Made by a program: the position numbers and the translations under genes. Shown one piece after another: positions 25,595-34,659 of a stretch of 64,000 nucleotides of DNA. The stretch is from Asaia bogorensis (lineage in GTDB: Bacteria; Pseudomonadota; Alphaproteobacteria; Acetobacterales; Acetobacteraceae). Position 1 is the stretch's first letter. Each line of letters starts with the position of its first letter. The stretch lies in the NCBI GenBank assembly GCA_945868845.1, contig CAMBMS010000002.1, positions 186,001-250,000 on the forward strand. Direction: 5' to 3'. The notes beneath the pieces were generated by a model. That model was not told the origin of the DNA and made no database searches. It saw nothing but the letters and a program-made list of their open reading frames with translations.

Positions 25595-27798
25595 TGATGG
25601 TGAAAGAAGTTAATCAGGCGCTCGCACGCGAGTTTGGGCTGAGTGCGGAAGAGTATCAACGTGTGTTAGATATCATGGGGCGTACGCCATCACTGACAGA
25701 ATTGGGAATTTTCTCTGTCATGTGGTCGGAGCATTGTTCATATAAATCATCGCGCATCTGGCTGAAGCAATTGCCGACGACGGCGCCGTGGGTGATCCAT
25801 GGGCCGGGGGAAAACGCCGGAGTGATCGATATTGGCGAGGGGATCGCGGCGGTCTTCAAGATGGAGAGTCATAACCACCCTAGCTTCATAGAACCCTATC
25901 AGGGTGCGGCGACCGGGGTGGGGGGTATTTTGCGGGATGTATTCACCATGGGCGCGCGGCCGATTGCTAATCTAAATGCGTTGCGCTTCGGCAGTGTGGA
26001 GAACGCGCGGACGAAGCAGATCGTCGATGGCGTCGTGCGAGGGATCGGTGGGTACGGGAATTGCGTTGGGGTTCCGACAGTCGGCGGGGAAATTAACTTT
26101 CATCCAGCCTATGATGGCAATCCACTGGTCAATGCGATGACGGTGGGGATTGCGCGCACGGACAGAATATTTCTCAGCGCGGCAACTGGGGTGGGAAATC
26201 CGGTTGTCTATGTCGGCTCGAAAACTGGGCGCGATGGGATTCATGGTGCGACCATGGCGTCCGCGGAATTCGGTGGCGATTCCGAGGAAAAGCGGCCAAC
26301 TGTGCAGGTGGGCGACCCGTTTACCGAAAAACTATTGATCGAGGCGTGCTTGGAACTGATGGCGACGGATGCGATTATCGCCATTCAGGATATGGGCGCG
26401 GCGGGCCTCACCTCATCGTCTGTGGAAATGGCGGGCAAGGGTGGCGTGGGTATCGTGCTGGAATTAGACAATGTGCCGCAGCGTGAATCCGGCATGACGG
26501 CGTACGAGATGATGCTGTCGGAAAGCCAGGAGCGGATGCTGATGGTGCTACGCCCGGATCGGCAGGAGGTGGCGCAGAAAATTTTCGAAAAATGGGAGCT
26601 GGATTTTGCGGTCATTGGCCATCTGACCGATACGGGGCGGATCGTCATTCGTCATCAGGGGCGGGTAGAGGCGGATATTCCCTTGGTGCCGCTGGCCGAT
26701 CAGGCGCCTTTGTATGAGCGGCCGGCCGTGGAAACACCGAAGCAGGCGGTGCTGGACGCAACAAAAATCGAGAACCGCTGGACTTTGGCGGAAGCGCTGG
26801 AAAAATTAATTTCCGGTTCGGATCTGTGTTCGCGTGCCTGGGTGTGGGATCAGTATGATAGCACCGTGGGCGGGCAGACGGTGAAGCGGCCTGGGGCGGC
26901 CGATGCTGCTGTCGTAAAGATCGAGGGAAGTCGGAGGGCGTTGGCGATCACCACGGATTGCACACCGCGGTATTGCCTAGCGGACCCCGAGATGGGGGGC
27001 ATGCAGGCGGTGGCCGAAGCCTGGCGCAATATCACCGCGGTTGGTGCGAAGCCCTTGGCGATTACCGACAATATGAATTTCGGAAATCCGGAAAAGCCGG
27101 AGATCATGGGGCAGTTCGTCGGGGCCATTCGTGGCATGGCGGCGGCGTGCCGGGCGCTGGATTTTCCGGTCGTCTCGGGTAACGTGAGTTTGTATAACGA
27201 AACCAAGGGGCGGGCGATCTTGCCTACGCCGGCGATAGGCGGGGTGGGGGTGCTGGAGGACGCGGCGAAATCGGTGGGAATCGCGCTGCCGGCTTGGCTG
27301 GACCTGGTGCTGATCGGGGCGACGCAGGGCTGGTTGGGTCAGTCGTTGTGGCTGCGGGATTTGGCAGGACGGGAGGATGGCGCGCCGCCACCGGTCGATT
27401 TGGAAGCCGAGCGGCGCAATGGCGATTTCGTGCGCGGGCTGATCCAGACAGGGCAGGTGCGCGCCTGCCACGATGTCTCCGATGGCGGAGTGCTGGTGGC
27501 GGTGGCGGAAATGGCGATGGCCTCCGGGGTGGGGATACGGCTGTCCGCCGGGCCACGGGAAATTCCTGGGCATGCGTTCTGGTTCGGTGAGGACCAGGGG
27601 CGCTATGTGCTGGGGGTAACGGAATCCTCTGCCCTGATCCGTGCCGCCGAGGCCGCCGGGGTGCCGGCCGTCCGGCTAGGGCATTCGGGCGGGCAGGATT
27701 TGACACTGCCTGATGGAGGAAGCATATCAATCCTGGCGCTGCGCGCGGCTCATGAGCGGTTTTTACCGGACTGGATGGATGGCGTGGCGGCGGAGTGA
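25594..27798 (+). CDS. purL: FGAM synthase large subunit PurL
   Basis: The 734-residue subunit converts FGAR to FGAM with ATP and ammonia from PurQ. It is the short form (about 735 residues) that needs PurS and PurQ, in contrast to the single-chain enzyme of about 1300 residues found in enterobacteria. [38 protein letters not shown] and [16 protein letters not shown] are conserved in the first half, CHDVSDGG in the second. Either of two adjacent ATG codons could start translation. bolA follows after 12 nt. Confidence 0.97.
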   Translation: MMVKEVNQALAREFGLSAEEYQRVLDIMGRTPSLTELGIFSVMWSEHCSYKSSRIWLKQLPTTAPWVIHGPGENAGVIDIGEGIAAVFKMESHNHPSFIEPYQGAATGVGGILRDVFTMGARPIANLNALRFGSVENARTKQIVDGVVRGIGGYGNCVGVPTVGGEINFHPAYDGNPLVNAMTVGIARTDRIFLSAATGVGNPVVYVGSKTGRDGIHGATMASAEFGGDSEEKRPTVQVGDPFTEKLLIEACLELMATDAIIAIQDMGAAGLTSSSVEMAGKGGVGIVLELDNVPQRESGMTAYEMMLSESQERMLMVLRPDRQEVAQKIFEKWELDFAVIGHLTDTGRIVIRHQGRVEADIPLVPLADQAPLYERPAVETPKQAVLDATKIENRWTLAEALEKLISGSDLCSRAWVWDQYDSTVGGQTVKRPGAADAAVVKIEGSRRALAITTDCTPRYCLADPEMGGMQAVAEAWRNITAVGAKPLAITDNMNFGNPEKPEIMGQFVGAIRGMAAACRALDFPVVSGNVSLYNETKGRAILPTPAIGGVGVLEDAAKSVGIALPAWLDLVLIGATQGWLGQSLWLRDLAGREDGAPPPVDLEAERRNGDFVRGLIQTGQVRACHDVSDGGVLVAVAEMAMASGVGIRLSAGPREIPGHAFWFGEDQGRYVLGVTESSALIRAAEAAGVPAVRLGHSGGQDLTLPDGGSISILALRAAHERFLPDWMDGVAAE

Positions 27799-27810
27799 GG
27801 GAGAATATCG

Positions 27811-28044
27811 ATGCCGATGGCGGCCAATGAAATCGAGGCGCTGATCAAGGCGTCCATCCCGGACGCCAGGGTGACGGTGGAAGACCTTGCCGGCGATGGG
27901 GATCATTATGCAGCCACGGTCGTGAGCGAAGTGTTTCGTGGTATACCGCGCGTGAAGCAGCACCAAATTGTCTACGCCGCCTTGCGCGGGCGGATGGGGG
28001 GTGAGCTGCACGCCCTCGCGTTACAAACCTCTGTTCCCGTATAG
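27811..28044 (+). CDS. bolA: BolA family protein
   Basis: This small (77-residue) BolA-fold protein partners with CGFS monothiol glutaredoxins to bind or deliver iron-sulfur clusters. The conserved DLAGDGDHYAATVVSEVFRG and RVKQHQIVYAALRGRMGGELHALAL cover the family signature, including the ligand histidine of VKQHQ. Eight nucleotides downstream lies grxD, an arrangement conserved in alphaproteobacteria and consistent with the proteins acting as a complex. Co-transcription with purL is likely from the 12-nt spacing. Confidence 0.92.
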   Translation: MPMAANEIEALIKASIPDARVTVEDLAGDGDHYAATVVSEVFRGIPRVKQHQIVYAALRGRMGGELHALALQTSVPV

Positions 28045-28052
28045 GAGGACTG

Positions 28053-28394
28053 ATGAGCAACCCGATATTCGAACGTATCCAAGCTGAAATCGATGCCGCC
28101 CCCGTCATGCTGTACATGAAGGGCACGCCGATGTTCCCGCAATGCGGCTTTTCGGCGCGCGTGATCCAGATGCTTTCGCATCTGAATATACCGTTCAAGA
28201 CCGCCAACGTGCTGGAGGACATGGAACTGCGCGAGGGGATCAAGGAGTTCTCTTCGTGGCCGACCGTGCCGCAGCTTTATATCAAAGGTGAGTTCGTTGG
28301 CGGCTGCGATATCGTGACGGAGATGTACCAGTCCGGTGATCTAGAAATTTTGCTCAACGAGAAGGGCATTCCGCATCAGGCGGCGTCCGCCTGA
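28053..28394 (+). CDS. grxD: Monothiol glutaredoxin (CGFS type, Grx4/GrxD)
   Basis: The 113-residue protein has the single-cysteine active site CGFS at residues 31-34 (MFPQCGFSARVIQML), followed by SSWPTVPQLYIKGEFVGGCDI, which includes the glutathione-binding TVPQ cis-proline. Such glutaredoxins carry glutathione-ligated [2Fe-2S] clusters to target proteins, often together with BolA, whose gene lies just upstream. An AGGAGG site precedes the ATG. No gene follows directly; the next stretch is a decayed glycosyltransferase. Confidence 0.95.
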   Translation: MSNPIFERIQAEIDAAPVMLYMKGTPMFPQCGFSARVIQMLSHLNIPFKTANVLEDMELREGIKEFSSWPTVPQLYIKGEFVGGCDIVTEMYQSGDLEILLNEKGIPHQAASA

Positions 28395-28419
28395 ATCAGC
28401 TGGACGGTTCCGCTCGAAA

Positions 28420-29089
28420 CTAGCGGTCAGCGCGCCGGCCTATAACGTTGCCGCCTATATTGGCGACACGATCACCTCCGTCATCGCCCAGCCCCACCCG
28501 GACTGGGCGATGGTCGTTGTGGATGATGGATCGACCGATGCGACCGCTGATGTGGGGGCAAAATTCGCCGATCCGCGTATCCGGCTGGTGCGCGAGGGGA
28601 ATGCGGGTGATTGTGCGCAATCTGTTTGCTAATGGCGGGCATGTGCTGATCCGGGGCGTCGCCCTGGATTAGATGACCGGCTTACGCACCGGCCTGTAAT
28701 TCGGCGAGGACTGGGAGTTCTTGGTGCGTTTGTGGATGCGCGGGCCATTCGCGGTGGTGGTGGGGTGGGCACCCTTGCTGTTCGTGCGGCCGCGGCCGAG
28801 TGGCGCCTATTTGCGCATGGCGATGCGCCCGGAGGCGTTCGAGCTTGACGTAGAGGCGATCCTTCGCAATCCGCGCATGCTGGCGCGGTTGGGCACGGGT
28901 CGGTGCTAAGCGTTGTGCTCGGCGGCGATGGCGGAAAATACCTGGATCGTCGGGCGGGAGCTGATCCGTCATGGACGCGATTTCGAGGGTCGCGTGATGC
29001 TGCGCCAGGTCGTGATGGCAAACCCGAGCGTGCGGTGGCTCGCGTTGCTGGCGACGAGTTATAGGCTGGATTGCCTGCCGGTGAGCTAG
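28420..29089 (+). pseudogene. Family 2 glycosyltransferase, decayed
   Basis: In one frame the plus strand gives VSAPAYNVAAYIGDTITSVIAQ, then VVVDDGSTDATADV and RIRLVREGNAG, the unmistakable nucleotide-sugar-binding start of a GT2 enzyme (SVxxPxYN..., VDDGSTD). The frame is then lost, the catalytic middle is deleted, and later fragments (FGEDWEFLVRLWMRG; AENTWIVGRELIRHG) are separated by stops. These enzymes build surface polysaccharides. The whole 760-base gap from grxD to the ABM gene is occupied by this fossil. Confidence 0.82.
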
Positions 29090-29154
29090 CGGGGCCCATT
29101 CCGGCCCTATGCGAGGGCGGAACGGCAGCAAGAAGGTACGGAGCCGGTGTCGAT

Positions 29155-29445
29155 TTAGCGGGTGCGGTTATAGGTGTAGTCCTCGCGTTCGCCGCTGCCG
29201 GCGCGCAGGCCGGGGGGGAGGGGTGCGCGGGTCAGGTTCACCTGTGCGTGGACATCGAGCGCGGCCTGGTCTTTCCAGAGCTCGAGCAGGACGAGCTTGT
29301 CCAGGTTCAGCGCGCTTTGGAAAATTTCAAACTGTTCGCAGCCGGGTTCTGCCATGACGTCGGCGCAGCGGCCACGATAGATTTGCGCGAGTTGGTTGCC
29401 CTTGCCTGGCTCGGCAGTAATTGTGACAACGAGACGAACGGACAT
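29155..29445 (-). CDS. Antibiotic biosynthesis monooxygenase (ABM) domain protein
   Basis: The 96-residue protein is a single ABM-like ferredoxin-fold domain (MSVRLVVTITAEPGKG, CEQFEIFQSALNLDKLVLLELWKDQAALDVHA). Members include quinol monooxygenase YgiN and several small stress proteins; the specific role here is unknown. The ATG at 29445 follows a perfect GGAGGAAA Shine-Dalgarno, so the longer upstream reading is rejected. It is divergent from the broken methyltransferase-like gene, with start codons about 100 bp apart. Confidence 0.8.
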   Translation of the reverse strand: MSVRLVVTITAEPGKGNQLAQIYRGRCADVMAEPGCEQFEIFQSALNLDKLVLLELWKDQAALDVHAQVNLTRAPLPPGLRAGSGEREDYTYNRTR

Positions 29446-29482
29446 GCTGTTTCCTCCTGCGCGCGTATGACGTAAAGGAGTA

Positions 29483-30080
29483 ATGATCGCGTGGGGCGTT
29501 CCGTCAAGTATGCGTGCGTTTCTGCTGGGGGGCTGGGGCATGAAGATCGGGCGCAGGGCTTTGCTGGTTGCGGTGGCGATCGTATTGGGCGCGGTGGTGG
29601 GGTCGCGCGCAGCGCTGGCGCAGCCGGTGGGAGAATTGTCGGTGGCGCCGCCATCGGGGGCGCCGCGGATATTGGTGGTGATCCCGGGCGACCGCGCGGC
29701 GCGGACGGGCGCGGCGGATATGGCGGCGGGCTCGGTCGATCTGGTGACGTTGATTTTTAACTATCACGATCTGGGGCATCTTGGCGATTTTTAACTATCA
29801 CGATCTGGGGCATCTTGGCGTCGATCGCGATGCGATGAACCGGGCGTTGAAATCGAGCGGGTATTATTTGATCGTCGATCATGCGGGCCGGACCGGGCCA
29901 GAGATTTCCGAGGCGGAAACGCTGCATCAAATCGAGCAGGTGTTCTTGCGGCGCGAAGTGGCAGCGGCGGGGTTTCGGGTGGTCGCGGAGGGGAATGTCG
30001 TGCGCAAACCGAACGACCCGCGTGACAAAAACAGTTCCGACCTGCTGCGGTCGAAGAATGAATTCGTTTTGGGTTTGTGA
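29483..30080 (+). pseudogene. Secreted class I methyltransferase-like protein, broken by a 34-bp duplication and a deletion
   Basis: The gene opens with a signal peptide (MKIGRRALLVAVAIVLGAVVGSRAALAQ), passes to SADLVTL-type text as GSVDLVTLIFNYHDLGHLG, and resumes in another frame with DLGHLGVDRDAMNRALKSSGYYLIVDHAGRTG and EAETLHQIEQVFLRREVAAAGF. The latter matches the C-terminal half of predicted periplasmic SAM-dependent methyltransferases, with NPNDPRDKN-like ending. A perfect 34-bp tandem duplication at 29753-29820 shifts the frame. The SAM-binding region normally found after the signal peptide is also missing, so restoring the frame would not give a normal enzyme. Confidence 0.78.
29753..29820 (+). 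repeat. Perfect 34-bp tandem duplication
   Basis: Copies 29753-29786 and 29787-29820 are identical and directly adjacent; each encodes FNYHDLGHL in its own frame. Because 34 is not a multiple of three, the second copy throws the reading frame off. Perfect identity shows that the event is recent or actively copied. Confidence 0.95.
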
Positions 30081-30102
30081 AGCCGCAAGCGGAGGAGGGA
30101 CC

Positions 30103-30798
30103 GTGTTTACTGGGAAAGTTATTATCGTGACCGGAGCGGCGGGGAATGTAGGCTCCGCCCTAGCTGGATTACTGGCGGGGCGAGGGGCGCGGATCGCGGC
30201 AGTGGATACGGTGAAGGATCGGCTGGAGGCGGTGGTGGCGGGTTTGCCGGGTACCGGGCATCTGGCGTTGTCGGACTACGATCTGACCGATGCGGCGGCG
30301 ACGGAGGCGCTGGTGGTGCGGGTACGCGCTTCATGCGGACGGCTGGATGGGGTGGGGACGACCGTGGGCGGTTTTGCTATGGCGAAGCTGGCGGATGCTG
30401 GGCTGGAGCAGTGGGAGCATATGTTCGCGCTGAATGTGAAGACCACCTGGAATATTTATCGCGCCGCCGTGCCGGTGATTCGTGCTGGTGGCGGCGGGGC
30501 GTTGGTGGGGATCGGCAGCGCGGCCGGGTTGAAGGGGGGCGGCGAAATGGCGGCCTATGGCGCCACCAAGAGTGCTGTGATGCGGCTAACGGAAAGCCTA
30601 GCCGACGAGCTGCGTGGAGATCGCATTCGTGTTAACGCGGTGCTGCCGAGCACGATCAATACGCCGCAGAATCGTGCCGCGATGCCGGGGGCGGATACGT
30701 CGCGCTGGGTGCGGCCGGTGGAAGTGGCGGAGGCCATGGCGTTCTTACTTTCGGATCGTGCCAGCGGGATCAGCGGCGCGTTATTGCCGGTGGGGTGA
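30103..30798 (+). CDS. SDR family oxidoreductase
   Basis: The 231-residue short-chain dehydrogenase has the cofactor motif TGAAGNVG at 10-17, the catalytic serine in GIGSAAG, and the active site YGATK, so it looks functional. A GTG start at 30103 is proposed because GGAGGAGGGA lies just upstream and the family N-terminus (FTGKVIIVTGA) begins there. The C-terminus (SDRASGISGALLPVG) is normal for the family. The next gene, encoding a binding protein, starts 1 nt after the stop, suggesting a shared transcript. Confidence 0.85.
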   Translation: MFTGKVIIVTGAAGNVGSALAGLLAGRGARIAAVDTVKDRLEAVVAGLPGTGHLALSDYDLTDAAATEALVVRVRASCGRLDGVGTTVGGFAMAKLADAGLEQWEHMFALNVKTTWNIYRAAVPVIRAGGGGALVGIGSAAGLKGGGEMAAYGATKSAVMRLTESLADELRGDRIRVNAVLPSTINTPQNRAAMPGADTSRWVRPVEVAEAMAFLLSDRASGISGALLPVG

Positions 30799-30799
30799 A

Positions 30800-31786
30800 A
30801 TGATGCTGCGTTTATTCAAAATTTCTTTGGGTTTCGTGCTGATGGGCGCGACGGCGGAGGCGGCCGATAAGGTAAATTTTGGCCTCGATTGGAAGGCGGA
30901 GGCGGAGTACGGCGGCTATTACCAGGCGGTGGCAACCGGCATTTACGCGAAGCATGGGCTGGAGGTGGAAATTCATGAAGGCGGGCCGCAGATCAATCAC
31001 ATGCAGTTGCTGATCGCCGGGCGGCTAGATTTTAACCTGGGCGGCGGCCGGGCGATCGAATTTGCGCAGGAAGGGCTGCCATTCGTGGCGGTGGCGGCGA
31101 TTTTCCAAAAGGAGCTGGCCACACTGCTCGCCCATCCCGGGCAGGGAAATGATAGTTTTGCGGCGCTCAAGGGAAAACCGATCATGATCGGGGCCGATAC
31201 GCGCAATGGCTGGTGGCTGTTCCTGGCGGCCAAATATGGATTTTCCGACAGCCAGATCCGTCCTTATACGTTCAACTTGGCGCCGTTTCTGGCGGATAAA
31301 AATGCGGTACAGCAGGGCTATATCAGCAGCGAGCCCTTCCTGATGCGCCAGGCCGCCCGAATCGATCCGGTTGTGCTCGCGCTGTCGGATGCTGGGTATC
31401 AAGGCTATGCAAATATCATTACCACCAGCGCGAAACTGGTGGCGAGTAATTCCGGGTTGGTGCAGCGGTTCATTACCGCGTCCATCGAAGGGTGGTATTC
31501 TTACTTGTATGGTGATCCGGGGCCGGCGAACCGGATGATCCGGCGGGTTAATCCGGATATGCCGGCCGATCTGATCGACTTCGGGCGGCAGACGATGATT
31601 GCGCGTGGGATAGTGGATTCGGGAGATGCATTAACCCTGGGTATCGGTGCGATGACGGATGCGCGTTGGAAAGCGTTTTATGAGTCGATGGTGGCCGTCG
31701 GAGTGTATAAGCCGGGGGTTGATCTGGCGAAAGCCTATACGACCCGGTTCGTCAATCAGCGGGTGGGGATGGAGGCGAAAAATTAG
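30800..31786 (+). CDS. ABC transporter substrate-binding protein, NMT1/THI5-like
   Basis: The 328-residue periplasmic binding protein has a signal peptide (MMLRLFKISLGFVLMGATAEAA, cleavage near residue 22) and the NMT1/THI5-like opening VNFGLDWKAEAEYGGYYQAVATGIYAKHGL. Relatives bind pyrimidine precursors of thiamine, sulfonates, or related small molecules. No permease or ATPase gene is adjacent, so the transporter partners must lie elsewhere. The start overlaps the SDR stop region directly, and the PRTase-HAD gene follows 5 nt downstream. The ligand cannot be determined from the sequence. Confidence 0.88.
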   Translation: MMLRLFKISLGFVLMGATAEAADKVNFGLDWKAEAEYGGYYQAVATGIYAKHGLEVEIHEGGPQINHMQLLIAGRLDFNLGGGRAIEFAQEGLPFVAVAAIFQKELATLLAHPGQGNDSFAALKGKPIMIGADTRNGWWLFLAAKYGFSDSQIRPYTFNLAPFLADKNAVQQGYISSEPFLMRQAARIDPVVLALSDAGYQGYANIITTSAKLVASNSGLVQRFITASIEGWYSYLYGDPGPANRMIRRVNPDMPADLIDFGRQTMIARGIVDSGDALTLGIGAMTDARWKAFYESMVAVGVYKPGVDLAKAYTTRFVNQRVGMEAKN

Positions 31787-31791
31787 CGCAG

Positions 31792-32739
31792 ATGGTTGTG
31801 AAACCACCGCAGTGGAAGGGCCTGAATACCGGAAAAATGCCGCGCTTCATTGGCTATGATCAGGCAGAGCGGATGGTGGCGGCGCTGCTAGGTGACGTAT
31901 CCGCACGGGGCGTGCGGGCGGTGGTGGCGATCCCGCGCGGCGGACTGGTGCCGGGGACTATGGTGTCCTGCATGCTAGCCTTGCCCCTTTACATGATCGG
32001 GTGGGATCGCCGGTCCGGCTCTACGGCGTGGATTGGCGATGCGCCAGAGGAGAAGTGCGTGTTGCTGGTGGATGATTGCTGTGCCACTGGGGCGACGATG
32101 CAAAACGTGCGCGATGCGTTGGTGGGGCATGGGTTCGACTGTGCTACATTCAGTATTGTACATGATCCGGAGACCACTCGGTTCGTGCCGGATTATTCGC
32201 ATGCGATGACGGAGTTCTTTCGGTTTCCCTGGGAGCGCGGGGAGGCAACGCCAGCAGCGCGGGCGCAGCGCGCGCAAGGCGAACCGGCAGATCGGGCATA
32301 TGAGGCGCCGTTTTTTGGCCTCGACTTGGATGGTGTGTTTCTGCCCGATGTGCCGCGCGCGCATTACGACGCTGATCTGAAAGCGGCGTTGCAGCGGCGG
32401 CGGCTGCTGGAACCGTTTTCCGTGTTACCGCCATTCGACGCGGCACGCTCGGTGGTAATTACCGGGCGGCCCGAAAGCGATAGGGCGGAGACAGAAGCCT
32501 GGTTGGCACAATTCGGCTATCGTGGATTGCGACTGGAATGCCGACCGGCGGATGTGTCCGCCGAGATCGGCGCGGTGGCGCGCTATAAGGCGATGACGGC
32601 GACGCGCTGGGGTTGCACGCATTTTATCGAAAGCGAGGCCGAGCAGGCCATTCGTATCGCTGCGCTGGCGCCGCATCTGATGGTGTCCTGGTGGGTGGCC
32701 GATGAGGTGCGGGCCTGGGTGATCGGTGCAGCAGGGTAG
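31792..32739 (+). CDS. Phosphoribosyltransferase domain fused to a HAD-like phosphatase domain
   Basis: This 315-residue protein joins two catalytic modules. Residues 15-150 form a type I phosphoribosyltransferase with the PRPP-binding loop VLLVDDCCATGAT at 90-102 and a conserved AIPRGGLVPG near 47-56. Residues 173-315 form a HAD-like domain with motif I FGLDLDGVFLPD (D178, D180) and motif II VITGRPES near 228, then RYKAM providing a possible motif III lysine. Neither half lacks its key residues. Together these suggest a nucleobase or nucleotide interconversion or salvage step, possibly linked to the binding protein upstream. No established family name was recalled. Confidence 0.75.
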   Translation: MVVKPPQWKGLNTGKMPRFIGYDQAERMVAALLGDVSARGVRAVVAIPRGGLVPGTMVSCMLALPLYMIGWDRRSGSTAWIGDAPEEKCVLLVDDCCATGATMQNVRDALVGHGFDCATFSIVHDPETTRFVPDYSHAMTEFFRFPWERGEATPAARAQRAQGEPADRAYEAPFFGLDLDGVFLPDVPRAHYDADLKAALQRRRLLEPFSVLPPFDAARSVVITGRPESDRAETEAWLAQFGYRGLRLECRPADVSAEIGAVARYKAMTATRWGCTHFIESEAEQAIRIAALAPHLMVSWWVADEVRAWVIGAAG

Positions 32740-33114
32740 TTTGCGGCAGAATATGGGTGGGGGGGCGGATGGCTCCGATTAAAAGCTACGCGGAGGATGA
32801 TGGGGTCGCGGAAAAGGTGGGCGAGGTCTGGTATCGGCACGCCATTAGGGACGAAGGTGAAGGGGAGGACGAGGCGGTCGGACATAAAATTGACTTTTGG
32901 ATATAGATAGTATGAATAACATATATTATTTGTATGGATAGACGAAAAAATTGGAAGGCTGTCCGTCGATTAAGGTGCCCATGTGCGCGCGCATGGGTAT
33001 GAGGGTGAAACGGCGAATAGGCGCGCGCCCGGTGGTTATGTAGCGCGGGTGGTTGTGTAGCGAGGTGGTCTCGCGCAATCTGGTGCCTCAGTTGGATCGG
33101 AGGAGATAACAAGG
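32740..33114. other. 375-bp intergenic tract with an AT-rich core and no convincing gene
   Basis: A minus-strand frame ending at 32885 (MSDRLVLPFTFVPNGVPIPDL) looks protein-like for some 30 residues but overlaps the PRTase-HAD gene and has no identified family. The core at 32885-32960 is strikingly AT-rich and contains TTGACT, so it may hold the promoter of the downstream thiamine diphosphate enzyme. A short imperfect tandem repeat (GGTGGTTATGTAGCGCG / GGTGGTTGTGTAGCGAG) follows near 33030-33065. Confidence 0.45.
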
Positions 33115-34653
33115 ATGAATGGCGCGGAAAGTCTGGTGCACTCCCTTTTGCATAACGGAGTGAAAGTGTGTTTCACCAATCCGGGCACGTCGGAGATGCA
33201 TTTCGTGGCGGCATTGGATCGGGTGCAGGGAATGCGGTGTGTGCTCGGATTGTTCGAGGGGGTGGTGACCGGGGCGGCGGATGGGTATTACCGCATGGCG
33301 GACAAGCCGGCGGCGACCTTGCTGCATTGCGGGCCCGGCCTCGCGAACGGGTTGGCCAATCTGCATAATGCGCGGCGCGCCGGTTCTGGAGTAGTGAACA
33401 TTCCAGGGGATCAGGCGACGTATCACCGCCCGCTGGATGCGCCGTTAACGGCGGATACTGAGGGTTGGGCGCGTGGCGTTTCGGCCTGGGTGCGCACGGC
33501 GAATTCGTCGACCACCGTGGGGTCGGATACGGCGCAGGCCGTGCTGGCGTCGCGGTTGGGGCATGGGCAGATTGCCACCCTCATCCTGCCGGCGGATACG
33601 GCGTGGGGCGAAGGGGGCGTGACTGGCGCGAAGTTGGATGTGCCACCGCGGCCAACATCGGCGCCGCAACAGGTTCGTGATGCGGCCGCGGTGCTGCGGC
33701 GCGGGGAGCCAACGATCTTGGTGCTGGGTGGTACGGCATTACGCGAAGGCGCATTGGCCGACGCGCATCGGATCGCTGCAGCAACGGGGGCAAAGTTAAT
33801 AGCGGAGGGCTCGAACGCGCGCGCGCAGCGTGGACAGGGGCGCTATCCGCTGGATCGCGTGCCCTATGTGGTGGATCAGGCAACGAAGGTGTTGGCGCCG
33901 TATCGGCATGTGGTGCTGGTGGGCGCGATCCAGCCGACGGCGTTCTTTGCCTATCCGAACAAGCCTGGATACCTAACCGCGCCGGGCGCTGAAATACACG
34001 TGCTGGCGCGGAGGGAACAGGACCCGGCGGAAGCTTTGGCGCGGCTGGCCGAAGAACTAGGCGCGCCGCGCGTGGCATTGCCATCCGTGGTGAAGCCGGA
34101 GGGGCCGGGGAAGGGAAAACCTACTTTGGACGCGATCGCGCAGACCGTTGCCGCGCTGATCCCGGAGAACGCGATCGTAGTGGATGAGAGTGTGACCACC
34201 GGGCGTGCTTTCTTTCCGCAAACCTATGGTGCCGCGCCGCATGACTGGTTGCAGAATTGCGGTGGCTCAATCGGCTATGGCCCACCGGTCGCGGTAGGCG
34301 CGGCGGTGGCCTGCCCGGATCGCCGGGTGGTCGGGCTGCAGGCAGATGGTTCGGCGATGTATACGTTGCAGGCGCTGTGGACCCAGGCGCGCGAGCAACT
34401 GGATATCACCACAGTGATTTTTTCTAACCGAAAATACCAAATCCTGATCGGTGAGCTGGCCAATGTCGGCGCCAATCCGGGACGCACGGCGATGGATATG
34501 CTGGATATCGGTAATCCTGATCTCGACTGGACAAAGCTCGCCGCTGGTATGGGGGTGGAGGCCGCGCGTGCCACAACCTGCGAGGAGCTGGCCGATCTGA
34601 TGGCGCAATCCTATAGGCGCAAAGGCCCGTTCCTGATCGAATTGGTAATGTGA
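33115..34653 (+). CDS. Thiamine diphosphate-dependent enzyme, acetolactate synthase large subunit-like
   Basis: The 512-residue protein has the three-domain architecture of ThDP decarboxylase/synthases. The catalytic glutamate is E48 (LGLFEGVVTGAADGYYRMA), and the ThDP-Mg motif reads QADGSAMYTLQALWTQAREQL with ADG instead of GDG. The absence of a regulatory subunit gene and the presence of GTSEMHFVAALDRV point to the broad acetolactate-synthase-like / benzoylformate-decarboxylase-like group rather than biosynthetic IlvB. GGAGGAGATAACAAGG precedes the ATG. The substrate is unknown. Confidence 0.88.
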   Translation: MNGAESLVHSLLHNGVKVCFTNPGTSEMHFVAALDRVQGMRCVLGLFEGVVTGAADGYYRMADKPAATLLHCGPGLANGLANLHNARRAGSGVVNIPGDQATYHRPLDAPLTADTEGWARGVSAWVRTANSSTTVGSDTAQAVLASRLGHGQIATLILPADTAWGEGGVTGAKLDVPPRPTSAPQQVRDAAAVLRRGEPTILVLGGTALREGALADAHRIAAATGAKLIAEGSNARAQRGQGRYPLDRVPYVVDQATKVLAPYRHVVLVGAIQPTAFFAYPNKPGYLTAPGAEIHVLARREQDPAEALARLAEELGAPRVALPSVVKPEGPGKGKPTLDAIAQTVAALIPENAIVVDESVTTGRAFFPQTYGAAPHDWLQNCGGSIGYGPPVAVGAAVACPDRRVVGLQADGSAMYTLQALWTQAREQLDITTVIFSNRKYQILIGELANVGANPGRTAMDMLDIGNPDLDWTKLAAGMGVEAARATTCEELADLMAQSYRRKGPFLIELVM

Positions 34654-34659
34654 GGGCAA

